The notes below the pieces were generated by a model, which saw nothing but the letters and a program-made list of their open reading frames with translations, did not search any database and had not been told where the DNA came from. Below are positions 14,158 to 26,340 of a stretch of 64,000 nucleotides of DNA, piece after piece. Position 1 is the stretch's first letter; every line of letters begins with the position of its first letter. A program made the position numbers and the translations under genes. Source of the stretch: Lineus longissimus (lineage: Eukaryota > Nemertea > Pilidiophora > Heteronemertea > Lineidae). Location of the stretch: NCBI RefSeq assembly GCF_910592395.1, contig NC_088326.1:4593001-4657000 (forward strand). Direction: 5' to 3'.

Positions 14158-15110
14158 CAAGGAGGATACCGCGGTGACGTCACGGCTTTTCCAAGATGGC
14201 GCTGCATATTGTAAACAAACTCGATCCACGGCCAAGGGAAAATCAAGTCATCAAAAAAGTTAGATTTTTCGCATCAAATCAGAGTTATTAGTACTTTTCT
14301 GCTATGAAATAAGTCTTCAGACAATAAGCTATCATTTGAATAATGAAAAGTGCTGTTTTGATGGGGAAAAATAGGGTTTTTTAAACCAAATAGCCGGCAC
14401 CGATCTTCCAAAATTAGCGATGGTTTCAAAACAGTCTCCCAGATATGGGGCAATCTCTTCATTATCATAATGGGATTTGGAGGCATGTTTACAGATTTTA
14501 CAAGTTCGAGACCTGTAATACCTAAAACTTGCATAGATCCCCATAGATCCCCTCTATTTGTCGAGTTAGCGCCCCTGTAAGATCATGCATTTTCGGACAC
14601 TAGAACGAAATCTTCCTGCGGATATCGCGGTTTCGGTGATGATTTAAGGAGAAATTGACTGTTCTTAGAGTTGTATGGGACAGAAATGAGTTCATACTTC
14701 ATGAATACATGAATATATTATGATATGGGCGGGCTTCTAAGTCAAAACAATAACAAACTCAACTGCATCTCTACCGTGTATCGCGTAGTGCATTGCCTAG
14801 TGTATTTCGTAGTGTATTTTAGCGGAGACATTATTTCCCATTATTTCCGCACTTTGGCCACGCCAAACGTCTTTTTTATTCGTGGAAGTTAATCTGCTCT
14901 GTAAATTTTATTCTACACAGGAAGAATCCATACTAGGTATTGCAATATTTCATGTCTATTGGTGTTTTTGTGTACAGGAGCGCACCAGACAGTGGGACGT
15001 GGAGATGTGTTCAGTGCTGGTGCTGTCAGTAGACTGAATCTGATTGGCCATAGCGATCACTAATATGGGTCGGGATCACGTGATGTGACGTCACCGCGGT
15101 ATCCTCCTTG
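14158..15110. mobile_element. 953 bp non-autonomous DNA transposon with 9-bp target duplication, inserted in satellite A
   Basis: Perfect 26 bp terminal inverted repeats begin CAAGGAGGATACCGCGGTGA (14158-14183 and 15085-15110). The satellite word GATACTGGG is duplicated on both sides (14149-14157 and 15111-15119), which marks insertion into an existing unit. Nine-bp duplications are typical of Mutator-like elements. No transposase is visible; the overlapping minus-strand frames at 14274-14544 resemble nothing I know. The inner termini contain CRE-like TGACGTCA and a CCAAGATGGCG word that resembles a YY1 site. The satellite unit just right of the element is scrambled: a short GCTGTTCAGCTGATTTA segment is repeated at 15146-15190. 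Confidence 0.85.
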
Positions 15111-15419
15111 GATACTGGGGCAGGCGGTGGCATGGTCTACAAAATCAGCTGTTCAGCTGATTTACCGCCACCGCTGTTCAGCTGATTTAGGTCAGGTATT
15201 GCTTCGATACGAATCACCAGAAATACTTCTTTTCCTGATATTTGTCTGTGCTTGTTGTCAATCATATACCAGCACATACCGATACTGGGGCAGGCGGTGG
15301 CATGGTCTACAACATCAGCTGTTCAGCTTATTTAGGTCAAGTCTTGCTTTGATTCGAAATAACAGAAATACATGTACTTCTTTTCCTGATATTTGTCTGT
15401 GCTTGTTGTCAATCATATA

Positions 15420-18400
15420 CTAGCACATACAGATACTGGGGCAGGCGGTGGCATGTTCTACAACATCAGTAGTTCAGCTTATTTAGGTCAAGTCTTGCTT
15501 TGATACGAATCAACAGAGATACTTCTTTTCCTGATATATGTTTGTGCTTGTTTTCAATCATATACTAGCACATACCGATACTGGGGCAGGCGGTGGCATG
15601 GTCTACAACATCAGCAGTTCACCTGCTTTAGGTCTTGCTTTGATACGAATCACCAGAAATACTTCTTTTCCTGATATTTGTTTGTGCTTGTTGTCAATCA
15701 TATACTAGCACATACCGATACTGGGGCAGGCGGTGGCATGGTCTAAAACATCAGCAGTTCACCTGATTTAGGTCTTGCTTTGATTCGAAATATCTGAAAT
15801 ACATGTACTTCTTTCCTGATATTTGTCTGTGCTTGTTGTCAATCATATACTAGAACATACCGATACTGGGGCAGGCGGTGGCATGGTCTACAACATCAGC
15901 AGTTCACCTGATTTAGGTCTTGCATTGATTCAAAATATCAGAAATACATGCACATGTACTTCTTTTCCTGATATTTGTCTTTGCTTGTTATCAATCATAT
16001 ACTAGCACATACCGATACTGGGGCAGGCGGTGGCATTGTCTACAACATCAGCAGTTCACCTGATTTAGGTCAGGTTTTGCTTTGATACGAATCAACAGAT
16101 ACTTCTTTCCCTGATATTTGTCTGTGCTTGTTGTCAATCATATACTAGCACATACCGATACTGGGGCAGGCGGTGGCATGGTCTACAATATCAGCAGTTC
16201 ACCTGCATTTTGTCTTGCTTTGATGCGAATCACCAGAAATACTTCTTTTCCTGATATTTTTATGTGCTTGTTGTCAATCATATACTAGCACATACCGATA
16301 CTGGGGCAGGCGGTGGCATGGTCTACAACATCAGAAGTTCAGCTGATTTAGGTCAAGTCTTGCTTTCACACGAATCACCGAAATATTTCTTTTCCTGATA
16401 TTTGTCTGTGCTTGTTGTCAATCATATACTAGCACATACAGATACTGGGGCAGGCGGTGGCATGGTCTACAACATCAGCAGTTGACCAGCTTTAGGTCTT
16501 GCTTTGATACGAATCACCAGAAATACTTCTTTTCCTGATATTTGTCTGTGCTTGTTGTCAATCATATACTAGCACATACCGATACTGGGGCAGGCGGTGG
16601 CATGGTCTACAACATCAGCAGTTCAGCTTATTTAGGTCTAGTCTTGCTTTGATACCAATCAACAGAGATACTTCTTTTCCTGATATTTGTTTGTGCTTGT
16701 TTTCAATCATATACTAGCACATACCGATACTGGGGCAGGCGGTGGCATGGTCTACAACATCAGCAGTTCACCTGCTTCAGGTCTTCCTCTGATACGAATC
16801 ACCAGAAATGCTTCTTTTCCTGATATTTGTCTGTGCTTGTTTTCAATCATATACTAGCACATACCGACACTGGGGCAGGCGGTGGCATGGTCTACAACAT
16901 CAGCAGTTCAGCTGATTTAGGTCAGGTTTTGCTTTGATACGAATCAACAGAAATACTTCTTTTCCTGATATTTGTCTGTGCTTGTTGTCAATCATACACT
17001 AGCACATACCGATATTGGGGCAGGCGTCGGCATGGTGTACAACATCAGTAGTTCAGCTTATTTAGGCAAGTCTTGCTTTGATACGAATCACCAGAAACAT
17101 TTCTTTTCCCGATATTTGTATGTGCTTGTTATCAATCATATACTAGCACATACCGATACTGGGACAGGCGGTGGCGTGGTCGACAACATCAGCAGTGCAG
17201 CTCATTTAGATCAAATCTTGCTTTGATACGAATCACCAGAGATACTTCTTTTCCTGATAATTACCTGTGCTTGTTGTCAATCATATACTAGCACATACCG
17301 ATACTGGGGCAGGCGGTGGCATGGTCAACAACATCAGCAGTTCACCTGCTTTAGGTCTTACTTTGATACGAATCACAAGAAATACTTCTTTTCCTGATAT
17401 TTGTCTGTGCTTGTTGTCAATCATATACTAGCACATACCGATACTGGCGCCGGTGGTGACATGGTCTACAACATTAGCAGTTCACTTGATCTTGGTCTTG
17501 CTTTGAAATTATCACCAGAAATACTTCTTTTCCTGATATTTGCCTGTGCATGTTTTCAATCATATGCTAGCACATACCGATACTGGGGCAGGCGGTGGCA
17601 TGGTCTACAACATCAGCAGTTCAGCTTATTTAGGTCAAGTCTTGCTTTGATTCGAAATAACAGAAAAACATGTACTTCTTTTCCTGATATTTGTCTGTGC
17701 TTGTTGTCAATCATATACTAGCACATACCGATACTGGCGCCGGTGGTGACATGGTCTACAACATTAGCAGTTCACTTGATCTTGGTCTTGCTTTGAAATT
17801 ATCACCAGAAATACTTCTTTTCCTGATATTTGCCTGTGCATGTTTTCAATCATATACAAGCACATACCGATACTGGGGCAGGCGGTGGCATGGTCTACAA
17901 CATCAGTAGTTCAGCTTATTTAGGTCAAGTCTTGCTTTGATACGAATCAACAGAGATACTTCTTTTCCTGATATTTGTCTGTGCTTGTTTTCAATCATAT
18001 ACTAGCACATACGGATACTGGGGCAGGCGGTGGCATGGTCTACAACATCAGTAGTTCAGCTTATTTAGGTCAAGTCTTGCTTTGATACGAATCAACAGAG
18101 ATACTTCTTTTCCTGATATTTGTCTGTGCTTGTTGTCATTCATATACCAGCACATACCGATACTGGGGCAGGCGGTGGCATGGTCTACAACATCAGCTGT
18201 TCAGCTTATTTAGGTCAAGTCTTGCTTTGATTCGAAATAACAGAAATACATGTACTTCTTTTCCTGATATTTGTCTGTGCTTGTTTTCAATCATATACTA
18301 GCACATACCGATACTGGGGCAGGCGGTGGCATGGTCTACAACATCAGTAGTTCAGCTTATTTAGGTCAAGTCTTGCTTTGATACGAATCAACAGAGATAC

Positions 18401-19660
18401 TTCTTTTCCTGATATTTGTCTGTGCTTGTTGTCAATCATATACCAGCACATACCGATACTGGGGCAGGCGGTGGCATGTTCTACAACATCAGTAGTTCAG
18501 CTTATTTAGGTCAAGTCTTGCTTTGATACGAATCAACAGAGATACTTCTTTTCCTGATATATGTCTGTGCTTGTTTTCAATCATATACTAGCACATACCG
18601 ATACTGGGGCAGGCGGTGGCATGGTCTACAACATCAGCAGTTCACCTGCTTTAGGTCTTGCTTTGATACGAATCACCAGAAATACTTCTTTTCCTGATAT
18701 TTGTTTGTGCTTGTTGTCAATCATATACTAGCACATACCGATACTGGGGCAGGCGGTGGCATGGTCTAAAACATCAGCAGTTCACCTGATTTAGGTCTTG
18801 CTTTGATTCGAAATATCTGAAATACATGTACTTCTTTCCTGATATTTGTCTGTGCTTGTTGTCAATCATATACTAGAACATACCGATACTGGGGCAGGCG
18901 GTGGCATGGTCTACAACATCAGCAGTTCACCTGATTTAGGTCTTGCTTTGATTCAAAATATCAGAAATACATGCACATGTACTTCTTTTCCTGATATTTG
19001 TCTTTGCTTGTTATCAATCATATACTAGCACATACCGATACTGGGGCAGGCGGTGGCATTGTCTACAACATCAGCAGTTCACCTGATTTAGGTCAGGTTT
19101 TGCTTTGATACGAATCAACAGATACTTCTTTCCCTGATATTTGTCTGTGCTTGTTGTCAATCATATACTAGCACATACCGATACTGGGGCAGGCGGTGGC
19201 ATGGTCTACAATATCAGCAGTTCACCTGCATTTTGTCTTGCTTTGATGCGAATCACCAGAAATACTTCTTTTCCTGATATTTTTATGTGCTTGTTGTCAA
19301 TCATATACTAGCACATACCGATACTGGGGCAGGCGGTGGCATGGTCTACAACATCAGAAGTTCAGCTGATTTAGGTCAAGTCTTTCTTTCACACGAATCA
19401 CCGAAATATTTCTTTTCCTGATATTTGTCTGTGCTTGTTGTCAATCATATACTAGCACATACAGATACTGGGGCAGGCGGTGGCATGGTCTACAACATCA
19501 GCAGTTGACCAGCTTTAGGTCTTGCTTTGATACGAATCACCAGAAATACTTCTTTTCCTGATATTTGTCTGTGCTTGTTGTCAATCATATACTAACACAT
19601 ACCGATACTGGGGCAGGCGGTGGCATGGTCTACAACATCAGCAGTTCAGCTTATTTAGGT
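15420..19660 (+). repeat. Duplicated satellite A block at a 3,023 bp offset
   Basis: About 15430-16636 matches about 18453-19659 unit for unit. The shared rare variants are CTTCTTTCCTGATATTTG, ACTAGAACATACCG, CACCTGCATTTTGTC and CAGTTGACCAGC. The two copies diverge after the CAGTTCAGCTTATTTAGGTC step. Between them, 17401-17690 and 17691-17980 form a further two-unit (290 bp) duplication marked by the GGCGCCGGTGGTGACATG variant. Confidence 0.75.
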
Positions 19661-20849
19661 CAAGTCTTGCTTTGATTCGAAATAACAGAAATACATGTAC
19701 TTCTTTTCCTGATATTTGTCTTTGCTTGTTGTGAATCATATACTAACACATACCGATACTGGGGCAGGCGGTGGCATGGTCTACAACATCAGCAGTTCAC
19801 CTGCTTCAGGTCTTCCTCTGATACGAATCACTAGAAATGCTTCTTTTCCTGATATTTGTCTGTGCTTGTTTTCAATCATATACTAGCACATACCGATACT
19901 GGGGCAGGCGGTGGCATGGTCTACAACATCAGCAGTTCACCTGCTTTAGGTCTTACTTTGATACGAATCACAAGAAATACTTCTTTTCCTGATATTTGTC
20001 TGTGCTTGTTGTCAATCATATACTAGCACATACCGATACTGGCGCCGGTGTTGACATGGTCTACAACATTAGCAGTTCACTTGATCTTGGTCTTGCTTTG
20101 AAATTATCACCAGAAATACTCCTTTTCCTGATATTTGTCTGTGCTTGTTATCAATCATATACTAGCACATACCGATACTGGGGCAGGCGGTGGCATGGTC
20201 TACAACATCAGCAGTTCAGCTTATTTAGGTCAAGTCTTGCTTTGATACGAATCAACAGAGATACTTTTTTTCCTGATATTTGTCTGCGCTTGTTGTCAAT
20301 CATATACTAGCACATACCGGTACTGGGGCAAGCGGTGGCATGGTCTACAACATCAGCAGTTCACCTGCTTTAGGTCTTGCTTTGATACGAATCACAAGAA
20401 ATGCTTCTTTTCCTGATATTTGTCTGTGCTTGTTTTCAATCATATACTAGCACATATCGATACTGGGGCAGGCGGTGACATGGTCTACAACATCAGCAGT
20501 TTAGCTGATTTAGGTCAGGTTTTGCTTTGATACGAATCAACAGAGATACTTCTTTTCCTGATATTTGTTTGTGCTTGTTGTCAATCCTATACTAGCACAT
20601 ACCGATACTGGGGCAGGCGGTGGCATGGTCTACAACATCAGCAATTCACCTGATTTAGGTCAAGTCTTGTTTTGATACGAATTACCAGAAATACTTCTTT
20701 TCCTGATATTTGTCTGTGCTTGTTGTCAATCATATACTAGCACATACCGATACTGGGGTAAGCGATGGCATGGTCTACCACATCAGCAGTTCAGTTATTT
20801 TTCGGTCGTGTCTTGCTTTGATACGAATTACCAGAAACAAGTCTTTTCC

Positions 20850-22190
20850 TGATATTTGTCTGTAGATGCCAAAGGATACAATGGCTGACAAGGATTTGAA
20901 ATTTTTATCACACTCCCGCCCTGATATCGGCCAGTGCTTGTGGTAAATAACAACTAGCACATACCGATAGTGGTGCGGGCGGTGATCGTAGCACATACTG
21001 ATGTCTGGCAACATTTGAGAAAGGTTTCTATTAACTGCTCGCCAGTTCTTGTGGTATGAAAAATTAGTACATACCGATAATGGGATGGTGATTGCCTTAT
21101 CAACAGCAGACAGGCACACGGCCTGCAGATAAAAAGCAATAACTGCCCCCCTTTGCGATTCCTAGCATCCTATAGATTCCGTTTCCAATTGAAGCTTGAT
21201 AGCGCGAAACAAACACCAGTCCTGATCTAGGTCAGTGTTTGTGTGTTAAGAAATAAAACTTGAACTTATATACCGATACAGAGGGCAGCGAATTTAGCTC
21301 CTAAGAATTCTGCTCGTCACGGCTATTTGGGTGGCTATATTAACCACGTGTTTGTGAATCCTAGTATTCTCTGTGTTCTAGAAAGTTTGATTGTAGCACC
21401 ATCGGATACCAGGGCTGACGGGATATTTACGACATAGAGTTACTCTTTTCGCTAGTCTAGTGACCTGTCCCTCATACTCCCGCCCTGCAGGTCATAAAGT
21501 AGAACTGCAAAATAATGACTGATTTAACTATCACAAACCACTCTTTGTGAATCCTAACATCCTTTGTGTTCTAGAAGGTTTATAGCACCATAGGATACTA
21601 GGGCTGACTGGGAATCGACAACGATACTTTTTGAGACGAGCTTAAGCGAGAGTCGCATCCCCTTCCTAATAACAGTCAGAGCCTTTGCGTGATAATATTA
21701 CTCGCACATGCCGATACCGAGGGCGGGCAATGATTGTAGCTCGTATCGAATTATGCCCATATTACTAGTATTATTTGGGGTTTGACCATAGGATACCAGG
21801 TCAAGCGGGGAACCAACTTCCCGTAGACAAATCAAGCCCCGACTTGAGTAACATAGTCTGAGCACGGTTTGATAGCGAGCATCACCATCCTGTCCTGATA
21901 TTAGCCAGTGCATGTTGAAAACTAGCACATACCAACAGTGGCGCGGGCGGTGATTAAAGCAACAACAAAAGGACACATTGTCTGCAGTAAAATGATTCCT
22001 AGAATTCTTTACGTTCTAGAAGGTACGATTCTGGCACCATATGATACTAGGGCTAACGGGGAATTTAAAACAACAAATTCCGGAGCCATAGGTCATAAGT
22101 CCGGATATCGGTCGGCACCTGCGGTAACTTGCACCTACAGATACTGATGAGGCAGTCGTTGTAGGTCAACCAGTCTTTTTGATTCCCTTG
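20850..22190 (+). repeat. Transition zone of alternating A-type and B-type satellite blocks
   Basis: Diverged A blocks (CCTGATATCGG, then ACTAGCACATACCGATAGTG) lie near 20955, 21067, 21270, 21700, 21925 and 22120. Diverged B blocks (AATCCTAGTATTCT, then GTAGCACCATCGGATACCAG) lie near 21395, 21580, 21785, 22040 and 22225. From about 21580 they alternate strictly, with a period near 200-225 bp per A+B pair. Sequence between blocks is mostly unrelated. The A blocks here are closer to a perfect hairpin than those of the homogenised array. Confidence 0.75.
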
Positions 22191-25100
22191 TGAATCCTAG
22201 TATTCTTTGTGTTCTGGAGGGTTTGATTCTAGCACCATAGGATACCAGGGCTTACGTAGGATCATCCACGAAGCTATTTTGAGACAAGCCTGTGTTTGAA
22301 GCTCAGTTACTTCGGCTATTAGCAAAAACTACTCCTTTGTGAATCCTTGTATTCTTTGTGTTCTAGACGGTTTGATTCTAGCACCACAGGATACCAGGGC
22401 TTACGTAGGATCATCCACGAAGCTATTTTGAGACAAGCCTGTGTTTTAAGCTCAGTTACTTTGGCTATTAGCAAAAACTACTCCTTTGTGAATCCTAGTA
22501 TTCTTTGTGTTCTGGAGGGTTCGATTCTAGCACCATAGGATACCAGGGCTTACGTAGGATCATCCACGAAGCTATTTTGAGACAAGCCTGTGTTTGAAGC
22601 TCAGTTACTTCGGCTATTAGCAAAAACTACTCCTTTGTGAATCCTTGTATTCTTTGTGTTCTAGACGGTTTGATTCTAGCACCACAGGATACCAGGGCTT
22701 ACGTAGGATCATCCACGAAGCTATTTTGAGACAAGCCTGTGTTTTAAGCTCAGTTACTTTGGCTATTAGCAAAAACTACTCCTTTGTGAATCCTAGTATT
22801 CTTTGTGTTCTGGAGGGTTCGATTCTAGCACCATAGGATACCAGGGCTTACGTAGGATCATCCACGAAGCTATTTTGAGACAAGCCTGTGTTTTAAGCTG
22901 GGTTACTTCGGCTATTAGCAAAAACTACTCCTTTGTGAATCCTAGTATTCTTTGTGTTCTAGACGGTGTGATTCTAGCACCATAGGATACCAGGGGTTAC
23001 GTAGGATCATCCACGAAGCTATTATGAGACAAGCCTGTGTTTGAAGCTCAGTTACTTCGGCTTTTAGCAAAAACTACTTCTTTGTAAATCCTAGTATTCT
23101 TTGTGTTCTGGAGGGTTCGATTCTAGCACCATAGGATACTAGGACTAACGTAGGATCATCCACGAAGCTATTTTGAGACAAGCCTGTGTTTTAAGCGGGG
23201 TTACTTCGGCTATTAGCAAAAACTAATCCTTTGTGAATCCTAGTATTCTTTGAGTTCTGGAGGGTTCAATTCTAGCACCATAGGATACCAGGGCTTACGT
23301 AGGATCATCCACGAAGCTATTTTGAGACAAGCCCGTGTTTTAAGCTCAGTTACTTCGGCTATTAGCAAAAACTACTCCTTTGTGAATCCTTGTATTCTTT
23401 GTGTTCTGGAGGGTTCGATTCTAGCACCATAGGATACCAGGGCTTACGTAGGATCACCCACGAAGCTATTTTGAGACAATCCTGTGTTTTAAGCTCAGTT
23501 ACTTTGGCTATTAGCAAAAACTACCTCTTTGTGAATCCTAGTATTCTTTGTGTTCTGGAGGGTTCGATTCTAGCACCACAGGATACCAGGGCTTACGTAG
23601 GATCATCCACGAAGCGATTTTGAGACAAGCCTGTGTTTTAAGCTGGGTTACTTCGGCTATTAGCAAAAACTACTCCTTTGTGAATCCTAGTATTCTTTGT
23701 GTTCTGTAGGGTTCGATTCTAGCACCATAGGATACTAGGGCTTACGTAGGATCATCCACGAAGCTATTTAGAGGCAAGCCTGTGTTTTAAGCTCAGTTAC
23801 TTTGGCTATTAGCGAAAACTACTCCTTTGTGAATCCTAGTAATCTGTGTGTTCTGGAGGGTTTGATTCTAGCACCATAGGATACTAGGGCTTACGTAGGA
23901 TTATCCACGAAGCTATTTTGAGACAAGCCTGTGTTTTAAGCTGGGTTACTTCGGTTTTTAGCAAAAACTACTCCTTTGTGAATCCTAGTATTCTTTGTGT
24001 TCTGGAGGGTTCGATTCTAGCACCATAGGATACCAGGCCTTACGTAGGATCATCCACGAAGCTATTTAGAGACAAGCCTGTGTTTTAAGCTCAGTTACTT
24101 TGGCTATTAGCAAAAACTACTCCTTTGTGAATCCTAGTATTCTTTGTGTTCTGGAGGGTTCGATTCTAGCACCATAGGATACCAGGGCTTACGTAGGATC
24201 ATCCACGAAGCTATTTTGAGACAAGCCTGTGTTTTAAGCTGGGTTACTTCGGCTATTAGCAAAAACTACTCCTTTGTGAATCCTAGTATTCTTTGTGTTC
24301 TAGACGGTGTGATTCTAGCACCATAGGATACCAGGGGTTACGTAGGATCATCCACGAAGCTATTTTGAGACAAGCCTGTGTTTGAAGCTCAGTTACTTCG
24401 GCTGTTAGCAAAAACTACTTCTTTGTAAATCCTAGTATTCTTTGTGTTCTGGAGGGTTCGATTCTAGCACCATAGGATACTAGGACTAACGTAGGATAAT
24501 CCACGAAGCTATTTTGAGACAAGCCTGTGTTTTAAGCGGGGTTACTTCGGCTATTAGCAAAAACTAATCCTTTGTGAATCCTAGTATTCTTTGAGTTCTG
24601 GAGGGTTCAATTCTAGCACCATAGGATACCAGGGCTTACGTAGGATCATCCACGAAGCTATTTTGAGACAAGCCCGTGTTTTAAGCTCAGTTACTTCGGC
24701 TATTAGCAAAAACTACTCCTTTGTGAATCCTTGTATTCTTTGTGTTCTGGAGGGTTCGATTCTAGCACCATAGGATACCAGGGCTTACGTAGGATCACCC
24801 ACGAAGCTATTTTGAGACAATCCTGTGTTTTAAGCTCAGTTACTTTGGCTATTAGCAAAAACTACCTCTTTGTGAATCCTAGTATTCTTTGTGTTCTGGA
24901 GGGTTCGATTCTAGCACCACAGGATACCAGGGCTTATGTAGGATCATCCACGAAGCGATTTTGAGACAAGCCTGTGTTTTAAGCTGGGTTACTTCGGCTA
25001 TTAGCAAAAACTACTCCTTTGTGAATCCTAGTATTCTTTGTGTTCTGTAGGGTTCGATTCTAGCACCATAGGATACTAGGGCTTACGTAGGATCATCCAC

Positions 25101-25985
25101 GAAGCTATTTAGAGGCAAGCCTGTGTTTTAAGCTCAGTTACTTTGGCTATTAGCGAAAACTACTCCTTTGTGAATCCTAGTAATCTGTGTGTTCTGGAGG
25201 GTTTGATTCTAGCACCATAGGATACTAGGGCTTACGTAGGATCATCCACGAAGCTATTTTGAGACAAGCCTGTGTTTTAAGCTGGGTTACTTCGGTTTTT
25301 AGCAAAAACTACTCCTTTGTGAATCCTAGTATTCTTTGTGTTCTGGAGGGTTCGATTCTAGCACCATAGGATACCAGGGCTTACGTAGGATCATCCACGA
25401 AGCTATTTAGAGACAAGCCTGTGTTTTAAGCTCAGTTACTTTGGCTATTAGCAAAAACTACTCCTTTGTGAATCCTTGTATTCTTTGTGTTCTAGACGGT
25501 GTGATTCTAGCACCATAGGATATTAGGGCTTACGTAGGATCATCCACGAAGCTATTTTGAGACAATCCTGTGTTTTAAGCTTGGTTACTTCGGCTATTAG
25601 CAAAAACTACTCCTTTGTGAATCCTTGTATTCTTTGTGTTCTGGAGGGTTCGATTCTAGCACCATAGGATACCAGGGCTTACGTAGGATCATCCACGATG
25701 CTATTTTGAGACAAGCCTGTGTTTTAAGCTGGGTTACTTCGGCTATTAGCAAAAACTACTCCTTTGTGAATCCTTGTATTCTTTGTGTTCTAGACGGTGT
25801 GATTCTAGCACCATAGGATACCAGGGGTTACGTAGGATCATCCACGAAGCTATTTTGAGACAAGCCTGTGTTTGAAGCTCAGTTACTTCGGCTTTTAGCA
25901 AAAATTACTTCTTTGTGAATCCTAGTATTCTTTGTGTTCTGGAGGGTTCGATTCTAGCACCATAGGATACTAGGGCTTACGTATT
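22190..25985 (+). repeat. Satellite family B, about 25 tandem units of 149 bp
   Basis: The unit contains TTTGTGAATCCTAGTATTCT, TTGTGTTCTGGAGGGTTCGA, TTCTAGCACCATAGGATACC, AGGGCTTACGTAGGATCATC, GAAGCTATTTTGAGACAAGC and TTAGCAAAAACTACTCC. Period is very regular: 298 bp for the pair beginning near 22190, repeated near 22488. The 60-77 residue frames seen in it come from this regularity and do not look like protein. The core aligns with the A and C families around CTAGCAC and GATACYRGGG. Confidence 0.95.
22790..25470 (+). repeat. 1,341 bp (9-unit) higher-order duplication inside satellite B
   Basis: Positions from about 22790 recur 1,341 bp later (nine 149 bp units). They carry the same rare variants in the same order: the TTCAATTCTAGCACC unit, the GGATACTAGGACTAACG unit, the GGATCACCCACGAAGC unit and the CTATTTAGAGGCAAGCC unit. 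Few differences separate the copies (for example GGATCATCC against GGATAATCC, GGCTTACG against GGCTTATG), so the duplication is recent. Confidence 0.85.
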
Positions 25986-25989
25986 ATAT

Positions 25990-26340
25990 GATTGTGCGAA
26001 TCATTCTCCCGTCCTGATATCGGTGAGTGATAGTGTGTAATAACAACTAGCACATACCGACACTGGGGCGGGCGGTGATTAAAAGCATAGACCAATGGGC
26101 ACTTAGATAGCGGAAAATATTACCAAAATAGATTTGTATCTGAAACACGACTATTTGTTATAGTTTCACAGTGGTTTTAAAACTTTGATCACAACATGAA
26201 TACTGAAAATAGTCTTCGTCAGCTAGAGTAAAATTCCATTGATATGTTGGAAAAAATCGGCACATCCCGATGTTGACATTCAAAAAAGTCAGTTACTGCG
26301 AGTAATTCGATCTTCCGTCGTAGAAACATCTACATGCTGT
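25990..26340 (+). repeat. A-type satellite block on the far side of the B array, then non-repetitive DNA
   Basis: CCTGATATCGGTGAGTGATA followed by ACTAGCACATACCGACACTG and GGGCGGGCGGTGATTAAA (about 26012-26085) is the same A variant as in the transition zone left of the B array. The B array is thus bracketed by A-type blocks. From about 26090 to 26340 I see nothing recognisable. Confidence 0.65.

Larger units (their letters stand above)
4080..20850 (+). repeat. Satellite family A, roughly 110 tandem units of 139-150 bp
   Basis: Each unit reads TTCTTTTCCTGATATTTGTC, a short linker, then ACTAGCACATACCGATACTG and GGCAGGCGGTGGCATGGTC, then a variable AACATCAGCAGTTCA segment and TTTGATACGAATCACCAGAA. 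Length varies through small alternative segments (TTTAGGTCTTG or TTTAGGTCAAGTCTTG; an extra CATGTAC before CTTCTTTTCC), so no reading frame is maintained across units. The 77-112 residue frames inside are by-products of unit length and I do not call them genes. The array is interrupted at 14158-15110 by a transposon. Several recent block duplications lie inside it. The unit count is estimated from array length. Confidence 0.95.

Noticed and set aside
4042-20310. Many 60-112 codon frames in satellite A reading like MSVLVVNHILAHTDTGAGGG
   Set aside because: They are periodic images of the repeat. Unit lengths of 139-150 bp break any common frame, all three frames are about equally open, and no promoter, splice or domain evidence supports them.
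4080-20850. Hammerhead or HDV-like ribozyme in the A unit (CCTGATATTTG, GGCATGGTC)
   Set aside because: CTGATGA and a partner GAAA are absent, so no hammerhead core is present. GGCATGGTC recalls an HDV-type segment, but the double-pseudoknot partners could not be placed by eye. A covariance-model search would decide.
22190-25985. CRISPR-like regular spacing of conserved and variable segments in family B
   Set aside because: The whole 149 bp unit is conserved, not alternating repeats with unique spacers, and the context is eukaryotic. It is a satellite.
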